Assembly (NCBI GenBank): GCA_030847615.1 | Contig: JAUMIR010000003.1 | Location: 75,216,001-75,280,000 of the forward strand | DNA: 64,000 nucleotides | Source: Gambelia wislizenii | Taxonomy: Eukaryota > Chordata > Lepidosauria > Squamata > Crotaphytidae | Direction of reading: 5' to 3' | Shown: one piece after another, positions 45,833 to 58,130 of the stretch | Numbering within the stretch: position 1 is the stretch's first letter | Layout of the letters: the number at the start of each line of letters is the position of its first letter | The notes under the pieces: model-generated | What the model saw: only the letters and a program-made list of their open reading frames with translations | Database searches by the model: none | Told to the model about the DNA's origin: nothing | Made by a program: the position numbers and the translations under genes

Positions 45833-46241
45833 ACCTAAGATGCTTCAAAAGCTTTATGGTTGGGATAATAAAGTAAAATACAGTTTGCCTTAAATGTTAC
45901 AGTATTCATCAGGCTTGGCAACAAGGTCTTTGATGTTCTCACATCCCTTGTTTGTTTTAGCAATTATTGGTAATATCAATTCTAAGTTATGCTTATGATA
46001 TAAAGAAACTCGCATAGCACATGTTCCAGTGCATTTAAGTACTGTCTATCATCAGGAGCAGTTAACTCATATAACACAGCAGAGCCAAAATCAAAACTTT
46101 CAGATATTGCATGTATGCTTCAGTAGCCCTGCTGTTATGCAGTTCCCTTGTACCCTTTTTGAGTGGCAGAAAGTTCCAGAGGCAAGGGTTAAACTGCATT
46201 ATTGTAATTCCTTTTGCATGAGAGATGATTGAAAAACAAAG
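45833..46241. other. Intergenic segment, no gene seen
   Basis: AT-rich intergenic sequence without recognised features. Confidence 0.5.
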
Positions 46242-46460
46242 TACAGTGGGTCCTTGGTATCCACTGGCATTTAGTCCCAGGACCCCCACGGATACCAAAA
46301 TCCATGGCTGCTCAAGTCCCATTATATACAATGGTATAGTAAAATGGTGTCCCTTATATAATAAAATAGCAAAATCAAGGTTTGCTATTTGGAATTTGTA
46401 TTTTTGAAATATTTTCAAGCCATGGATGGTGGAATCTGTGGATACAGAGAACTGATTATA
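46242..46460. mobile_element. Tigger-like MITE (copy 11)
   Basis: It starts TACAGTGGGTCCTTGGTATC and contains GTGTCCCTTATATAATAAAA and TTTTCAAGCCATGG; the right end is degenerate (ACAGAGAACTGATTATA). Confidence 0.8.
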
Positions 46461-46481
46461 CTTCCTCAAGGAGACAGAGCA

Positions 46482-47345
46482 CAGAATCATAGAGTTGGAA
46501 GAGACCTCAAGGGCCATCCAGTCCAACCCACTGCCATGCAGGAATGCACAATCAAACCATTCCCAACAAATAGCCATCCAGCCTCTGTTTAAAAACCTCC
46601 AAAGAAGGAGACTCCACCACACTACGAGGCAGTACTTCCGAACAGGTCTTACTGTCAGGAAGTTCTTCCTAATGTTTAGGGGGAATCTCTTTACCTGTAG
46701 TTTGACCCCATTGCTCTGTGTCCTAGTCTCTGGAGCTGCAGAAAACAAGTCTGCTCCATCCTCAATATGACATCCCTTCAAATATTTAAACATGGCTATC
46801 ATGTCCCCTCTCAACCTTCTCTTCTCTTGACTAAACATGCCCAGCTCCCTAAGCCACTCCTCACGTAGGGTATGACTTCCAGACCACCCACCATCCTGGT
46901 TGCCCTCCTCAGGACACGTTCCAGCTTGTCAATATCCTTCCTGACCAAAGCGGAATACACTAGACACTATACTCCTTGATCTAGACACTATACTCCTATT
47001 AGTGCAGCCTAGAATCGCATTGGCTTTTTTAGCTGCTGCATCACACTGCTGACTCATGTTCAGCTTGTGGTCCACTAAGACTCCTAGATCCTTTTTGCAT
47101 GTACTGCCCTCAAGTCATGTGTCACCCATCCTATATCTGTGCATTTCATTTTTACTGCCCAAGTGTAGTATCCTACATTTCTCCCTGTTGAAATTAATTT
47201 TGTTAGTTTTGGCCCAGCTTTCTAATCTGTTAAGGGGGTCATTTTGGATTCTGATCCTGTCCTCTGGGGTATTAGCTACCCTCCTAACTTGGTGTCATCT
47301 GCAAACTTTATAAGCATACCCTCTATTCCTCATCCAGAGGCAAAC
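46482..47345 (-). mobile_element. CR1 LINE 3' end
   Basis: On the minus strand the coding remnant RRLRGDMIAMFKYLKG and DLFSAAPETRTQSNGVKLQ (46680-46840) matches the CR1 ORF2 C-terminus, ending with the CR1 3' terminal CTCTATGATTCTGTG. The 5' part (46990-47345 on the plus strand) has TGGTGTCATCTGCAAACTTT, also CR1-like. A 16-bp direct duplication (TAGACACTATACTCCT) lies near 46960-46998. Frame broken. Confidence 0.82.
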
Positions 47346-47772
47346 AGCCTATTCATAACAGGTAGACAATCCCTCAGAGAGCAACCTGGGAAGCAAGCCC
47401 ATTCCAATTGCTATATGCTTCTTGTTAATTTTCTCATTCATATCTGCCACCTCTTTTCCTCAACTACACAAGTGCTGTCTACCCCAACTACAGAACAATT
47501 TCTCATCCAAGCATACAGATATTCCCTCCTACAACACTCATTTCACAACCATTACCTATCCTTCAAACTAGCAAACCGTCTAACAAACGGTCAGCCAACA
47601 ACTTTAATACTGCTGTAAAGCTACCCGAGTTTGTAGAAATATGCTGCTGTTTCTGATGGTGAAAGGTTTTGTTTTGTTTTTAGCTTAGGTTATTCTGTAT
47701 CTATATGGTGAATAGTGCGGGGCTTAATGACATTTCCATCAATTTAAGTTCAGTTTCGCCAGCTCTGCTGTG
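47346..47772. other. Intergenic segment, unclassified
   Basis: A Thr/Leu-rich plus-strand open frame at 47244-47618 has no recognised domain. No splice or promoter support. Confidence 0.4.
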
Positions 47773-48607
47773 TACAGGGTGAGTCTCCCTTACCCAAAGT
47801 GCTTAGGACTAGAGGTTTTTTGGATTTTTTCAAATTTTGGATTACCTGTATTTGCATATACAGTGAATGAAGGATGGGAGAAAGGGGACTAGTTACATGA
47901 CCAGCACCTGCTGAGTATTTATTCACAGAGCCTTTGCTCCATCACTGTCAGAAATTTGAGGGGGGGGGGAGGATGGGAGGACTCTGGTTCCTGCAGCTCC
48001 ACTTACACAAGGCTCCTGTAACAAGCAGATGGCCCAGATGCTTCCCTGGCTGTCAGCACTTTCTTCCATTTTAGCAAAGTAGTCCTCCTAGCAAAAACTC
48101 CAACCAGATCTGGCTGTGCCCCCAACTAGTGCTTCACTCAGCCGCCATAGCCCTTGTAGCCAGGAAGTGGGGAAATCCACCCCCATGAATCTTTTCTATT
48201 CTCTCAAGGCTGGATACAGAAGGTGGCTAATGGGGGTCACTTGCCCTTTCAGCCTGGCCAATGGCAGTGCCCGCCCTGCAGCACCATTGGCCAGGCAGAA
48301 GGCAACCTCAGTGCAGCCAGGTGCACTTTGAATTTTTCCTACAAGGGCTACTTTGCTAAAAGGGCAGAAAGTGTGCTGAAAGCCCAGGAAGCATCTGGGC
48401 TATCAGCTTGTGTAAGCACAGCCGCAGGAACCACAGTCCTTCCATCCTTCCCCCTCTTCTCTTTCCCGAGAGAACAAACTCAGCAAAGCGCTGGATGTGT
48501 AACTAGCCCCCTTTCTCCCAACGCAGAAGTGTGCAGCTAGCTGAAAAAGTTTCAGATTTTGGAATATTTTGGATTTTGGAATTCCAAAATAAGAGACTCA
48601 ACCTGTA
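47773..48607. mobile_element. Tigger-like element, GTTGAGTCTC family (copy B)
   Basis: It starts TACAGGGTGAGTCTCCCTTA and ends AAGAGACTCAACCTGTA. The interior shares blocks with copy A (20529-21053) in the opposite orientation, including CTACTTTGCTAAAAGGGCAG. At about 830 bp it is longer than copy A, with two internal copies of the CTTTGCTAAAAGGGC-type block in inverted arrangement. Confidence 0.75.
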
Positions 48608-48728
48608 TTGATTTGTATTATCTTTTAGTTTAGTAATCTGAATTCTTGTGATGTAACAAAAAGATGACCATCATACAAGCGAAGATTATCATCAATCTGA
48701 ACATCAAATTTAAAATATTTTATATTAC

Positions 48729-48955
48729 AGTGACCACATCAATTTCATAGGTTTCCTTAGGCAAAGAATACTCAGAGTTGGTTTTGCTAGTTCCTTCCTC
48801 TGAAGTATAGCTGTGAAGGTTTATGACAATAGCCTACAACGCAGGGTATTCATTGGCAGTCTCCCATCCAAGTACTAACCAGAGCTGACCCACTTGGTTT
48901 CTCAGATCATACAGGATCAGGTGCCTTTAGGGTATTTAGGCCCCTATATGTATAT
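48729..48955 (-). mobile_element. 5S rRNA-derived SINE
   Basis: In plus orientation the 5S antisense landmarks are AGCCTACAACGCAGGGTATT, CTCCCATCCAAGTACTAACC and TCAGATCATACAGGATCAGG, in the correct order; the non-5S body (TTAGGCAAAGAATACTCAGA) follows toward 48729. The C-box is well kept and the A-box region is mutated. This uninterrupted copy defines the insertion in the copy at 22268-22665. Confidence 0.85.
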
Positions 48956-51499
48956 GTTACCACCCACATAAAAAGATCTTAGCTATAAAGAGCAGTGATA
49001 TCACATCCTTGCATCACATCAATGAATAAACTCTGGTGAGCAGTATCTTCTTCAACACATTCCGTGCATTTGACAATTGTCTCCTGATACCAGATCTCAT
49101 ATAGATGTTTGACACATTAGCATCAGAATCATCTGTCATCAGAAGCAAGTTGCAGGGTAACACAATTTCATAAGCTGAGTATAAGCATCTAAATATAAGC
49201 TTATCAAAGATTGTTATAAATATGATAATAGATAAACTAAGAAAATATTAAATCAATCGTTAGTATGAATTACTGATTCAGTTAACTTCACATCAGCTGA
49301 TACGGGTCTTCTTTGCAGACAGTCATGTTTACTTATTTATTATTACAGTAATTCATTCATTTATTGCAAATACTTCAATGTAGAAGGTCCAAGCTTTAAC
49401 CCTTGGTATCTCCAGTTTAAATAGCAAGGACCAGAAAAGACTATGGGGGGGGGGAGGTAACTGTAAAATCTCATCCCAGATTTATTGCAGTATATCAAAT
49501 CTTACTGAATAGAATGCATTCTAAATCAAATGACCTGGTTTCAATCAGTGATCAAGATCAGGGCAATTAACACAATGATCTGCCCTGACAGGTTTTCACA
49601 TACACAAGTCTTAAAATAGATCCTATGAATTCTCAAAAGTACATGCTTGAGATTTTCAACTGTTTCAGATTTTTTTCTGTAATGATAATCAGCTACCCAA
49701 AGAATGGCAGCACCCAGAGGAAGCAGTATGCAGTATAACAAGGAATGGTTTTCAGCCTCTTTATAAAGATACATCACATACCTACTTGTCATTATGTTAT
49801 GAATGGCCCAAGCCATGTCAACAATATATTTTGTTAAACAGATTGTTGGCAAAGGGCTCAGGATAGGTAGTGGATGCATTCTTAATGGGAATAAGTTGTT
49901 AGAGGGTAGATTCCTGATCATACTTAGAATATGAAAGCCTTAAGCTCTGGTAAGGTGACACCCTCTACCCATTCACCCACAAGTCAAGAATAACATCTAA
50001 AGGTGTGGGAGCATGGGACTCTAGCTTTGAAAACAAACAGAATGACAGAGAAGTGTGCTGAGTTAGAAGTTTTAGAGGTACATGTACCTGTCTCTAAGGC
50101 TCTGATATAAGACAGAGGATCTACAGCCTTCTAGAAATGCTCTGCTTGCTTATATGTACTAATGCCAATTCACATCTGTCTTGCACTTAACAACTGAAGT
50201 CAAAATGACACCATGTATAGTAAACTCTGGTAACCCTGAACTTTGCAAAAAACTGAAAAATCTTTCAGAAGAAAGCCTAAGGAGGCAAAACAAAAATACA
50301 CAAACCCCAGCCAGCCACATAACAGTTCCTAATGAGTATATCCATACACCTAGGAGTCACAGACATGCCCTTAAGCCATTACAGTCAAAGGCCTGGTCCA
50401 AATGTAGAACATGATCTAAACAGTGGTGAGCACAGAGGTGGCATTTAATTACATTGGTAATTCAAATGGTTTAGGAGCTGATTTTCGGAACCCGGGAATA
50501 CTGAGAGTAGGTTAGCATGGTCCTTACAGAAGAATCCTTTCAGCTCTCTGAGGGACCGCATCCCACCCATAATACCTGGAAAACATGTCAAGCAAAAAAT
50601 CTTTTTCACTTGGTTTCTGTCGGAATAGTTTACACAGGGACTGTCTTAAGGTAATATGTATATATTTAGGATCGCCAAAGTCAGTACCAGTGGTAACAAG
50701 ACAGGGACAAGCACCTCATGTGCCTAAGGGACCTCTAAACCTGGAGCTTGGAATGAGGACAGCTTAAAGCTTATTTAAAGGTAAAGATGTTCACATGTGA
50801 GCTTGTTATTTTCTAAAATGTATTTCAAATAGTATTTGCAGTTACATATAAATGGAATGCTTGAACTATCCTTAAAATGACATTGTGGCTTTGCTATTGG
50901 ATTGCCTATCTGGATCACCTTTTCCTCCACTGAACAGAAGGCATCAAAACGTCACAGCGGGATGCTTCTTAATAATCAAACAGGTTTTTATCCTGCTTTT
51001 CCACAGTTCTATTCTGAGCCAGATTATCAAGTATCTTAAAGCATATAATTTCTCAGTTAGAAATAGTTACTTCTGTTTGAATCAAATATATTTTCCCCCA
51101 ATGGCTGGACAATACAGAAGTGGATTTCATATATAAAAAGATAATACAGTATTTGTCATGATAGTTTACTTAGATACAAGTTCCATTAATTTAAGTTCCA
51201 TTAATTTAACAGCAACATTGATCAAGCACATGCCAGCGCAACTAACCATTGGGAATTCTACTCTGGAATTCCTGTTGGGGGAATGGCAGTGCAGCACTTG
51301 TGAGCACCACAAGTTTTGAACACCTTTCCCTGCACCACTGAAGTGCCTAAAATATTCTATTCACTTTGAATGAGTGAAGAGTCTTTTTGCCCTCATGAGA
51401 TGCAAGTTGCAACGGGCAACTCAATGAGATCTGCATACCAGTTGTGGGCACAACTATAAGTTCACCCACCCAACTCTCACATGCACAAATATAGGTGGT
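48956..51499. other. Intergenic segment, no gene confirmed
   Basis: AT-rich. A 126-codon minus-strand open frame at 49541-49921 has two hydrophobic stretches but no recognisable family and no promoter or splice context, so it is not called. A 15-bp tandem duplication (AGTTCCATTAATTTA) lies at about 51179-51208. Confidence 0.45.
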
Positions 51500-51714
51500 G
51501 TTCAAAGAGGCAGCCATCTTAGTCTGCTTTGGCATTAAAAGACATAAAGGAATCTAGTAGAATCCAGTAGCAGCTTTGAGATTTAGCAGAGAGTAAGAGA
51601 TTTATGGCAGAAGTTTTTGTGAACTCAGTCCTCTTCATCAGATGCAGCTCTCAGAGACCTGAGTTGTATCTGATGAAGTGGACTGTGTCTATGGAAGCTT
51701 AGGCTGGGTTCATA
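51500..51714. mobile_element. Interspersed repeat related to 38300-38480
   Basis: Contains AGCAGCTTTGAGATTTAGCA and TTCATCAGATGCAGC read in one direction and TATCTGATGAAGTGGACTGT plus TCTATGGAAGCT in the other, as if two copies of a GATGAAGTGG...GAAAGC-type repeat met head to head. The family is probably Penelope-like; uncertain. Confidence 0.4.
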
Positions 51715-52142
51715 GGGCAACATGGATGATAAGAGGCATGAAGAACAAAATATGTGAGGAAAAGTTGAAGGAGCTGCATGTGCTCAGCTTGGCAAAGAGA
51801 AGACTGAGGGGCAACATGATTGCACTCTTTAAATACCTCTAGGACTATCACAGAGAGGAGGCAGGCCTGTTCTCTGCTGCTCCAGAGGGTAGGACCAGGT
51901 TTAATGGTCTGAAGTTACAGGAGGGTAAATTTTGACTGAACATTAGAAGGAACATGTTGACAGGTAGAGCTGTTCAACAGTGGAATCAATTGCCTAGAGA
52001 GGTGTTGGGGTCTCCTTCTCTGCATGTTTTCAAAGAGGCTGGACAGCTATATGGTGGGGGTGCTGTAGCTTGAGATCCTGCATTGAGCAGTGGGTTGGAC
52101 TTGATGGCCCATGAGGCCCCTTCCAACTCCATGATTCTATGA
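51715..52142 (+). mobile_element. CR1 LINE 3' end
   Basis: The plus-strand coding remnant reads SLAKRRLRGNMIALFKYL near 51790 and later QQWNQLPREV near 51980, matching the CR1 ORF2 C-terminus. It ends GGACTTGATGGCCC, then CCAACTCCATGATTCTATG, the CR1 3' terminus. Truncated at the 5' side and stop-containing. Confidence 0.88.
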
Positions 52143-55100
52143 AGCATTGACCTCCCAGTGCTCACTGTTCATATTATATTTATTCTCCAGTTGCTCCTGG
52201 TCCAGTATGGGCCCAGAGTCATTCTTGTGCAGTAAAAAAGGGGTCTAGGTCAGTACTTAAAAGCAAAGCACTGACCTAAACCTCTGTCTTTACTGCGTAA
52301 GGATGACTCCAGACCCACATTGGGCCAGAAGCAGTTCTTTTTCAGAAAGAAAAACTATCCCATTGTTGCTTCCTGGTTATGGAGCAAGGCTTGGGAATGG
52401 CAGCAAGGTATTGGATAGGGACTAGGGTGATGAGGAAAAGTAGGAGGAAGTGGGAAAACAAGTTGATGGAGACATAATGTGGTGGGTGACAGGGAAGTGA
52501 GAAGCAAGTAGGAGAGAGAAATAATTAACGGGGGTGTGGATACTTTCTGCTGGGAGAGTGGGATGATCCTGAGATTTCATGAAGTAGTTCTGTATGTTTG
52601 GAATCAGATCCCATTCAACTTACTCATTCTTGTAGCTTCCCAGATTGCCTTTGTATGAAATGAATGTTTTCCAACTAACCACACAACACTAACAACAGCC
52701 ACTTTCTGAATGCCGCCAAAGCAGCTATTTTGTGATGATACCACACTTTCTTAAAATTCTGAAATGTTTAGTGACAATAAGTATGAAATTTTCCAGTATG
52801 TCACCTGTCATCCCAAAACTAGATTTGTGAAACAAAACTATTCCATCTGGTATGAGTGAATAAAGCCTACCTTCTAGATACGTGTCCCCTGCCTACAAAT
52901 AACTAGTCACTGCTTCAAGAAAAGCCAACTTTTCATTATTGTAGGATACAGAGCTGTCTTACAGTTACATTATCTGTGTTCTAGTAAGAGGATAGAAGTG
53001 AGATTGCCTTACTGAATGTGCTTGTCACCAGAATTAAGCTTGACGCCAAGCATGTTTCCAGTTTTATCTTATGAGTTAGTCCCTTGTTGCCCTGACATAT
53101 GATGGAAAGTTGTTCAACAGTGGGATCCAGTGCTGTTAAAAGATCCTAAATTACAGTAAGAGTAGTGAGATTCCTAGGGTTAAAAACATCAAAACAAGAA
53201 GTCTGGCTATACGTACAGTATTTTTGAGGGTTCTTCTGAGTAATCTTCTATGAACATATTTTGCGGTGGTCTAATAGTATTTTGAAGATCATTTCCATAG
53301 TTGTAGATGATTATTGGGATTCTCATAGCTGCACTGAGATTGAATCTGTTCCTAGTTCCTTTAACCCAGAGCAATATTCAAAAAACAAAAAACACCTCTG
53401 CTTTTCCAGAACTTTTATTTATCTCAGATAAAATATCCCTGTTAGAAGATAACCCCCATAAAGATGGAGTCTGTGACATGTAGGATTTCCCTTCTCAGTT
53501 CACAAGTCACTGTCACTGAAAGCTATTTCAAGATGCTACTATGTAGCTATGATCAAAGGATGAAAATAGAAACATTTCCGCTTTAAATATGCTACAGAAC
53601 TGCACTCTGCTTTGGAGGCATGAAAGTAGTTCACATAGAACTGAACTGTGCTCTGTCTGCCTGAAAGTTGTTACAATGGAGTTTACTTCTCAGCACACAA
53701 GCAGAGAATTGAGCTATACCTTGTATACCTAGTGAGGTGATGCCCATTTTGGTAACAATTCGATCTGGCACCTTTTCTTTGTTCCTCCTAATTCTATCCT
53801 TGGATTCATGTTCTTATTCTCTCCCAGTTCTGGAATGTAGCCTCCAAGACTATTCCCAAACTGAAATGTAGGTCCCCAGTGTGAAAAAGACTGCCCTTTC
53901 TGACCTATAAAATCCTCAGCACCATCTCCAGTCTGAAGCTTAAACAGAGAAAGAGATCTCATTTCCACTGTAATGCCTATGACCCAGCAGATTGTAAAAA
54001 GGCATTAAGAGTTTAGCTTCCCCAAAATAAGAGATGGTTTACCCAAAAATCATAAACTTCAGTCAGCAGGACATGGTATTCTTGCAGCACCTGTGAACCT
54101 CTGCACTGAAAGCAAAAAAAGAAGCAACTTTATGGTAGCAAGAACTTTGAGCAAAAATACTAAGAAATATCCATGTTTAGGGGCATGGGCAGGCAGTTTC
54201 AGGTAGTCCAAAGTTTATTTCGTGATTCAGTTCTGTTAAATGTCTCTGTTCATAATTCAGGCTGCTTCCACATAAAGAAGGAGGAGGAACTTCAAATAAG
54301 GAACTAGGAACCAGTTTCCGCCTCAAGTTTCTACCTCCACTTTGAAGTCCTATGCAGGGCTACTTGAACTTTCCCACCCACATTCACATTACTGATTAAC
54401 TGCCTTTTTACACTTCCCTTTTATACTTCACAATAATTTTAAGCAGATCTTTGGACCTTTGAATGTGGCAAAGTTCCTATCACAAATTACAAGAGGATTC
54501 TTAGAAAGGTGGGGAAGGTTGTACATGCATTATTGGCAATTTTAATTCTTTACGAAAACCTGAACATCAATATGCCAGAATTCATTAAATTTGAATTTGT
54601 GTTTTTACATTTTTTAAAGTAGAAAAGATATTTCTCTCTCACCTGCATCTTCCATAAAAGTGTGCCTTGTCTGAGAATTCATGCTGCAAAGGTCTAATGA
54701 ACATGTAAAGCTGGCACCAAGGGGAGATTCAAAAGCAGAGCTTCTATCTACGGCACTATTACTTTACGTTACACCATGTGGTTTTTAAATGTTGAGATGG
54801 TCGCAGTCCCTTGAGGGGAAGTGGTTTGAGTCACAGCTCAGCACTGGACAAAGCCAAAAGTGGAAAGGAACATCTCATTTACAGATACCTACCCACAATC
54901 CCACATTCACAAAGTTCTCAAGATCATGTTAAAAACAAGGGAAATGTTTACCTTATCCAGCCCACTTCAAAATTTAAATCAAAAAGGTTTCAAGTGCTCC
55001 CTCACCCTCACTGCTCAGTAAGGCAGAGAGTAGGTTACTGGGCCCCACTGCTCAGCTTCCAAACTAGGCGAAAGAGGATTCCATTTCTAGCATACAAATA

Positions 55101-55556
55101 CACAGTGACCTGCCAATGGAGAAAGAGAATTGGCAGTTCACAGGGTATGGGTGGGTGGGTGGAGTGAGGGAGTAAGAGAACACAAGCCAGAAGTTTCTTT
55201 ATCCTTTGTACAGGATCTAGTACAGTGGGTGGGTAACTACAGGGGGTTGTCAGAGGCCAACTTTTGTCCCTCAATCCCATCATGGTCCACACTGGCACGT
55301 GAGTGCACTGGAAGTGATCTGCTTCCAGTTGCCATGGGTGGGCAATGTAAACATTTGCAGGCAGTTTTCAGAAATTGGGGGGCATTTTCAGGTGAAAAAC
55401 TGGACAAATTGGCCACTGTTTTTATAACTGAGGGGGTCAAGGGGCTTTGGGAACTGCATGTGGCCTACATTTTCCCCATCCCAGCTTCAGAATGCAGACC
55501 TGCTATTTCAAATGAATGAGAACCATATAAAGCAACCAGATAGGGTAAGTAGAGGG
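52143..55556. other. Intergenic segment, no gene seen
   Basis: Mostly unique-looking sequence. Open frames here are short and overlap on both strands around 54811-55519 without recognisable motifs. NOLC1, the gene next to PPRC1 in mammals, was looked for and not found. Confidence 0.5.
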
Positions 55557-55745
55557 CCACAACTCACTGGTGGAGCACATGCTTCAAACAACGAAAGTTT
55601 CATTCTGGACATCTCTGGTTAGAGCTTTGAAAGACACCGGCTCACAACCATGGAGAGCCACTGTTAGTCAGTGCTGACATTACTGGGCTAGAGATGGACC
55701 AACGAATCTGACTTGCTGCAAGGCAACTTACTCTGTGACTTGGCA
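55557..55745 (+). mobile_element. tRNA-derived SINE, second family
   Basis: Head with TGGTGGAGCACATGCTTC (A-box side) and a degenerate B-box region, then body motifs CATGGAGAGCCACTGTTAGT and GGACCAACGAATCTGACTTG, ending CAAGGCAACTTACTCTGTGA. Same family as 34213-34400, better preserved. Confidence 0.8.
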
Positions 55746-57840
55746 TTATTACAGGGCTTTCTGTTAAATGCACATTAGATTTTGTTTCTCTACAGGTGCT
55801 GTAGAAAGTGAAACCTATAGCTCTCCAGATGTTTTGGAGACTCCTTAACTCACATCTGCCCTTCCCAGCACGGCCAAAGGACAGGAATGACAGAAGCTGT
55901 TTTTCAGTAATATCTCAACAGCGACAGATTCTACAACCCTGAGCTACACAAAGGAGCTCTCTACTGAGGTAAGAGCTGACCATATTTCTACCTCAGCTCT
56001 CACTGGGCGTTTCCTTATAGTCCCTCCCCGCGGTCTACACTGGTGCATCTCAGTACACATCTGAGATGATCAGACAGGAACAAAAAAGTATTCCTTTCCC
56101 ACAATCTCCACTCCTGCCCCCGTCCCTTCCCTGACACGCCACAATCACCCTCCCCATCACACTTACCTCCTCTCCCATCGTTCCAGCAGCCCAGGAGTGA
56201 ATGGAGCTCCCTTCACTTCCTGGATTGAAATCCCGTGGATTCTCATGAGAGTGTGGGAAATTTAAAAAATTAAAAGAACAGAAAAAAGTGACAGCAAGCA
56301 CAAAAACACACTTTAAAATGTTAAAGTAACCTGGGGAGGGCCATAGAAAGTGTGTCACTTACCTGGATGTCCCGATCTCACCCGGAAGTGTTCTGGCAGG
56401 GACCTCCCATTGATGCTGAGATCTTGCCAGCCTAACAAGGCACCTTGTTGCACATGGGAACGTCTGTGACAGGAATCGAACGGGGGTTCTATCGACAGCT
56501 TCTTCCGTCAAGAAAAAGCAGCACCAGCGGAACGGCAACAGAATGGGTGCATAACAAGGGGGGAATGATATCATCTGAAAAGGGAGCCCTTTTGCAATCT
56601 CCTAACGTTCGTGTAATGCCACTTTTAACGCATCTCATGATCTCCATCAGTTATGCTGGTCAGCATGTTTAACTGTTTTTGGAATTTAAGGAGTACTGGA
56701 AGATACATATTGCAGCGTTTGTGAGCAGGCTGGTTCTGTTTTCGTTGTCGGAAGACATCACAAAAATTACTAATTTTTTTAATTTTAAAAAATGGAGGGT
56801 TCAGAGAGCCACAAAAACAGAATTTGGGAGTCACACTCAGCCTGGTGGTTACATTTCCCCCAGCTCTGCACTGAATGGAAACATTTATTCTGCAACTGTA
56901 TTCACAACATTCTGTGTGGCAATAGTGACCAACACAAGATCCACCTACATCCCTGTTGTAGGAAACATATCTATTGACTTTCCAGCAGTCAGTATTCCAC
57001 AACCAATTTACAAAAGTGAAAAATATTCTTATAAAATTGCACCTTAAAACAGTTGTTTGTAATTCTCTGGGGTTAATTTGGTTAATCTCTTGAAGTTACG
57101 TTTACATCAGGGCTGGCAACTGTCACAGGGTGAGGGATGACACTTCAGGTTAAGTAAGCATTCAAGGGCCATGCTTTTTTGTTTTTGTTGAATTATTAAT
57201 ACATAAACATTAGTTATATAGATTTAAAGTAGGTTGGATTATTCACAAAATATTATTAAATCCACTACATTACTATCAAATGTATATGTAAATGAACCTT
57301 AAATGTACTTAAATTAACTTCAATTAATATATTTTAACCATTATAATGACTAGTGATATTGAACTCAAAGGAACATTGAGTGTATTCATTTCATTTCCTT
57401 TTCCTATCAACTACAATGCATTCTGTGCTGCCAAATTCTGAAGGCAAACTGCAATGTTATTTTTTAAAAAATCTGGGAGCACTGTCAAAAAGGGCTTGGG
57501 TGTGGACACATCCCACTGGCAACACTTTGCGAATCCCTGATGTGTAGCATGGCTTGAGGTGCTTCACAGGGAATAGGTTTAGAGGGTGCCCCATACTTAC
57601 ATCATTCTGTTTTGACATCAATTGTGTTGTCCTTTGATTTATGCGCAGTGCCATCAAGTGGTGAATGGGGCCATTACCAGTTGCTCCAAACTGCCAAGGT
57701 AGAAACTCTCTCAATGACTGCTTCTCTGACAAACAAGCAAGCCTTGCTGTCATGGGCTTTCTCAAGGAAATGGAAAAATAAGTTCACAGCTTACTATAGA
57801 AGTCCTGGGGAAATTCAGTTGTCCCCCTCCCCTGCCCAAT
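55746..57840. other. Intergenic segment with an unclassified CpG-containing stretch
   Basis: Between about 55970 and 56660 CpG is more frequent than in the surroundings (for example GAATCGAACGGGGG near 56475 and CTAACGTTCGTG near 56601). Overlapping open frames of about 120 codons on both strands at 56625-57047 lack recognisable domains. A transposon relic is more likely than a gene. Confidence 0.4.
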
Positions 57841-58130
57841 TTTTCCCTGTGAGCAAAGACCTTTTTGTTTAACTTTGGCTGTTACCTGGTTGTGGCAGAA
57901 GGTCTTTTAATGGGATGTGCTACACTTTTATCCTGTTTACTATGTTTTAAATGAGTTTTAAACTGTTTTAAATTAGTGTTTAATAGGATTGCTTATTTAA
58001 TGGTTTTTAAACTTTTATATTATTAGGTTTTAAACTGTATTTTTAACTGTACTTTATTACATATTGCAAGCTACCTTGAGTCTTATATGAAGAGAAAAAA
58101 CAGGATATAAATAAAATAATAAAGATATGA
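57841..58130 (+). mobile_element. LINE/SINE 3' tail
   Basis: Repeated TTTTAAACTG words lead to TTGCAAGCTACCTTGAGTCT, then ACAGGATATAAATAAAATAA, the standard squamate retroposon tail. Confidence 0.65.

Noticed and set aside
46062..46838. 258-codon minus-strand open frame
   Set aside because: Its N-terminal part is the CR1 ORF2 tail and its later part reads through a Tigger-like MITE, so it is a chance fusion of two repeats.
48831..48955. Possible 5S rRNA gene
   Set aside because: Sequence is too diverged in the A-box and intermediate region and is fused to a SINE body that occurs twice in the window; it is a 5S-derived SINE.
49541..49921. 126-codon minus-strand open frame with hydrophobic segments
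   Set aside because: No recognisable family, no promoter or splice context; AT-rich DNA produces such frames by chance.
56625..57047. Opposed open frames of about 120 codons
   Set aside because: They overlap on both strands and neither has recognisable motifs or a plausible start context.
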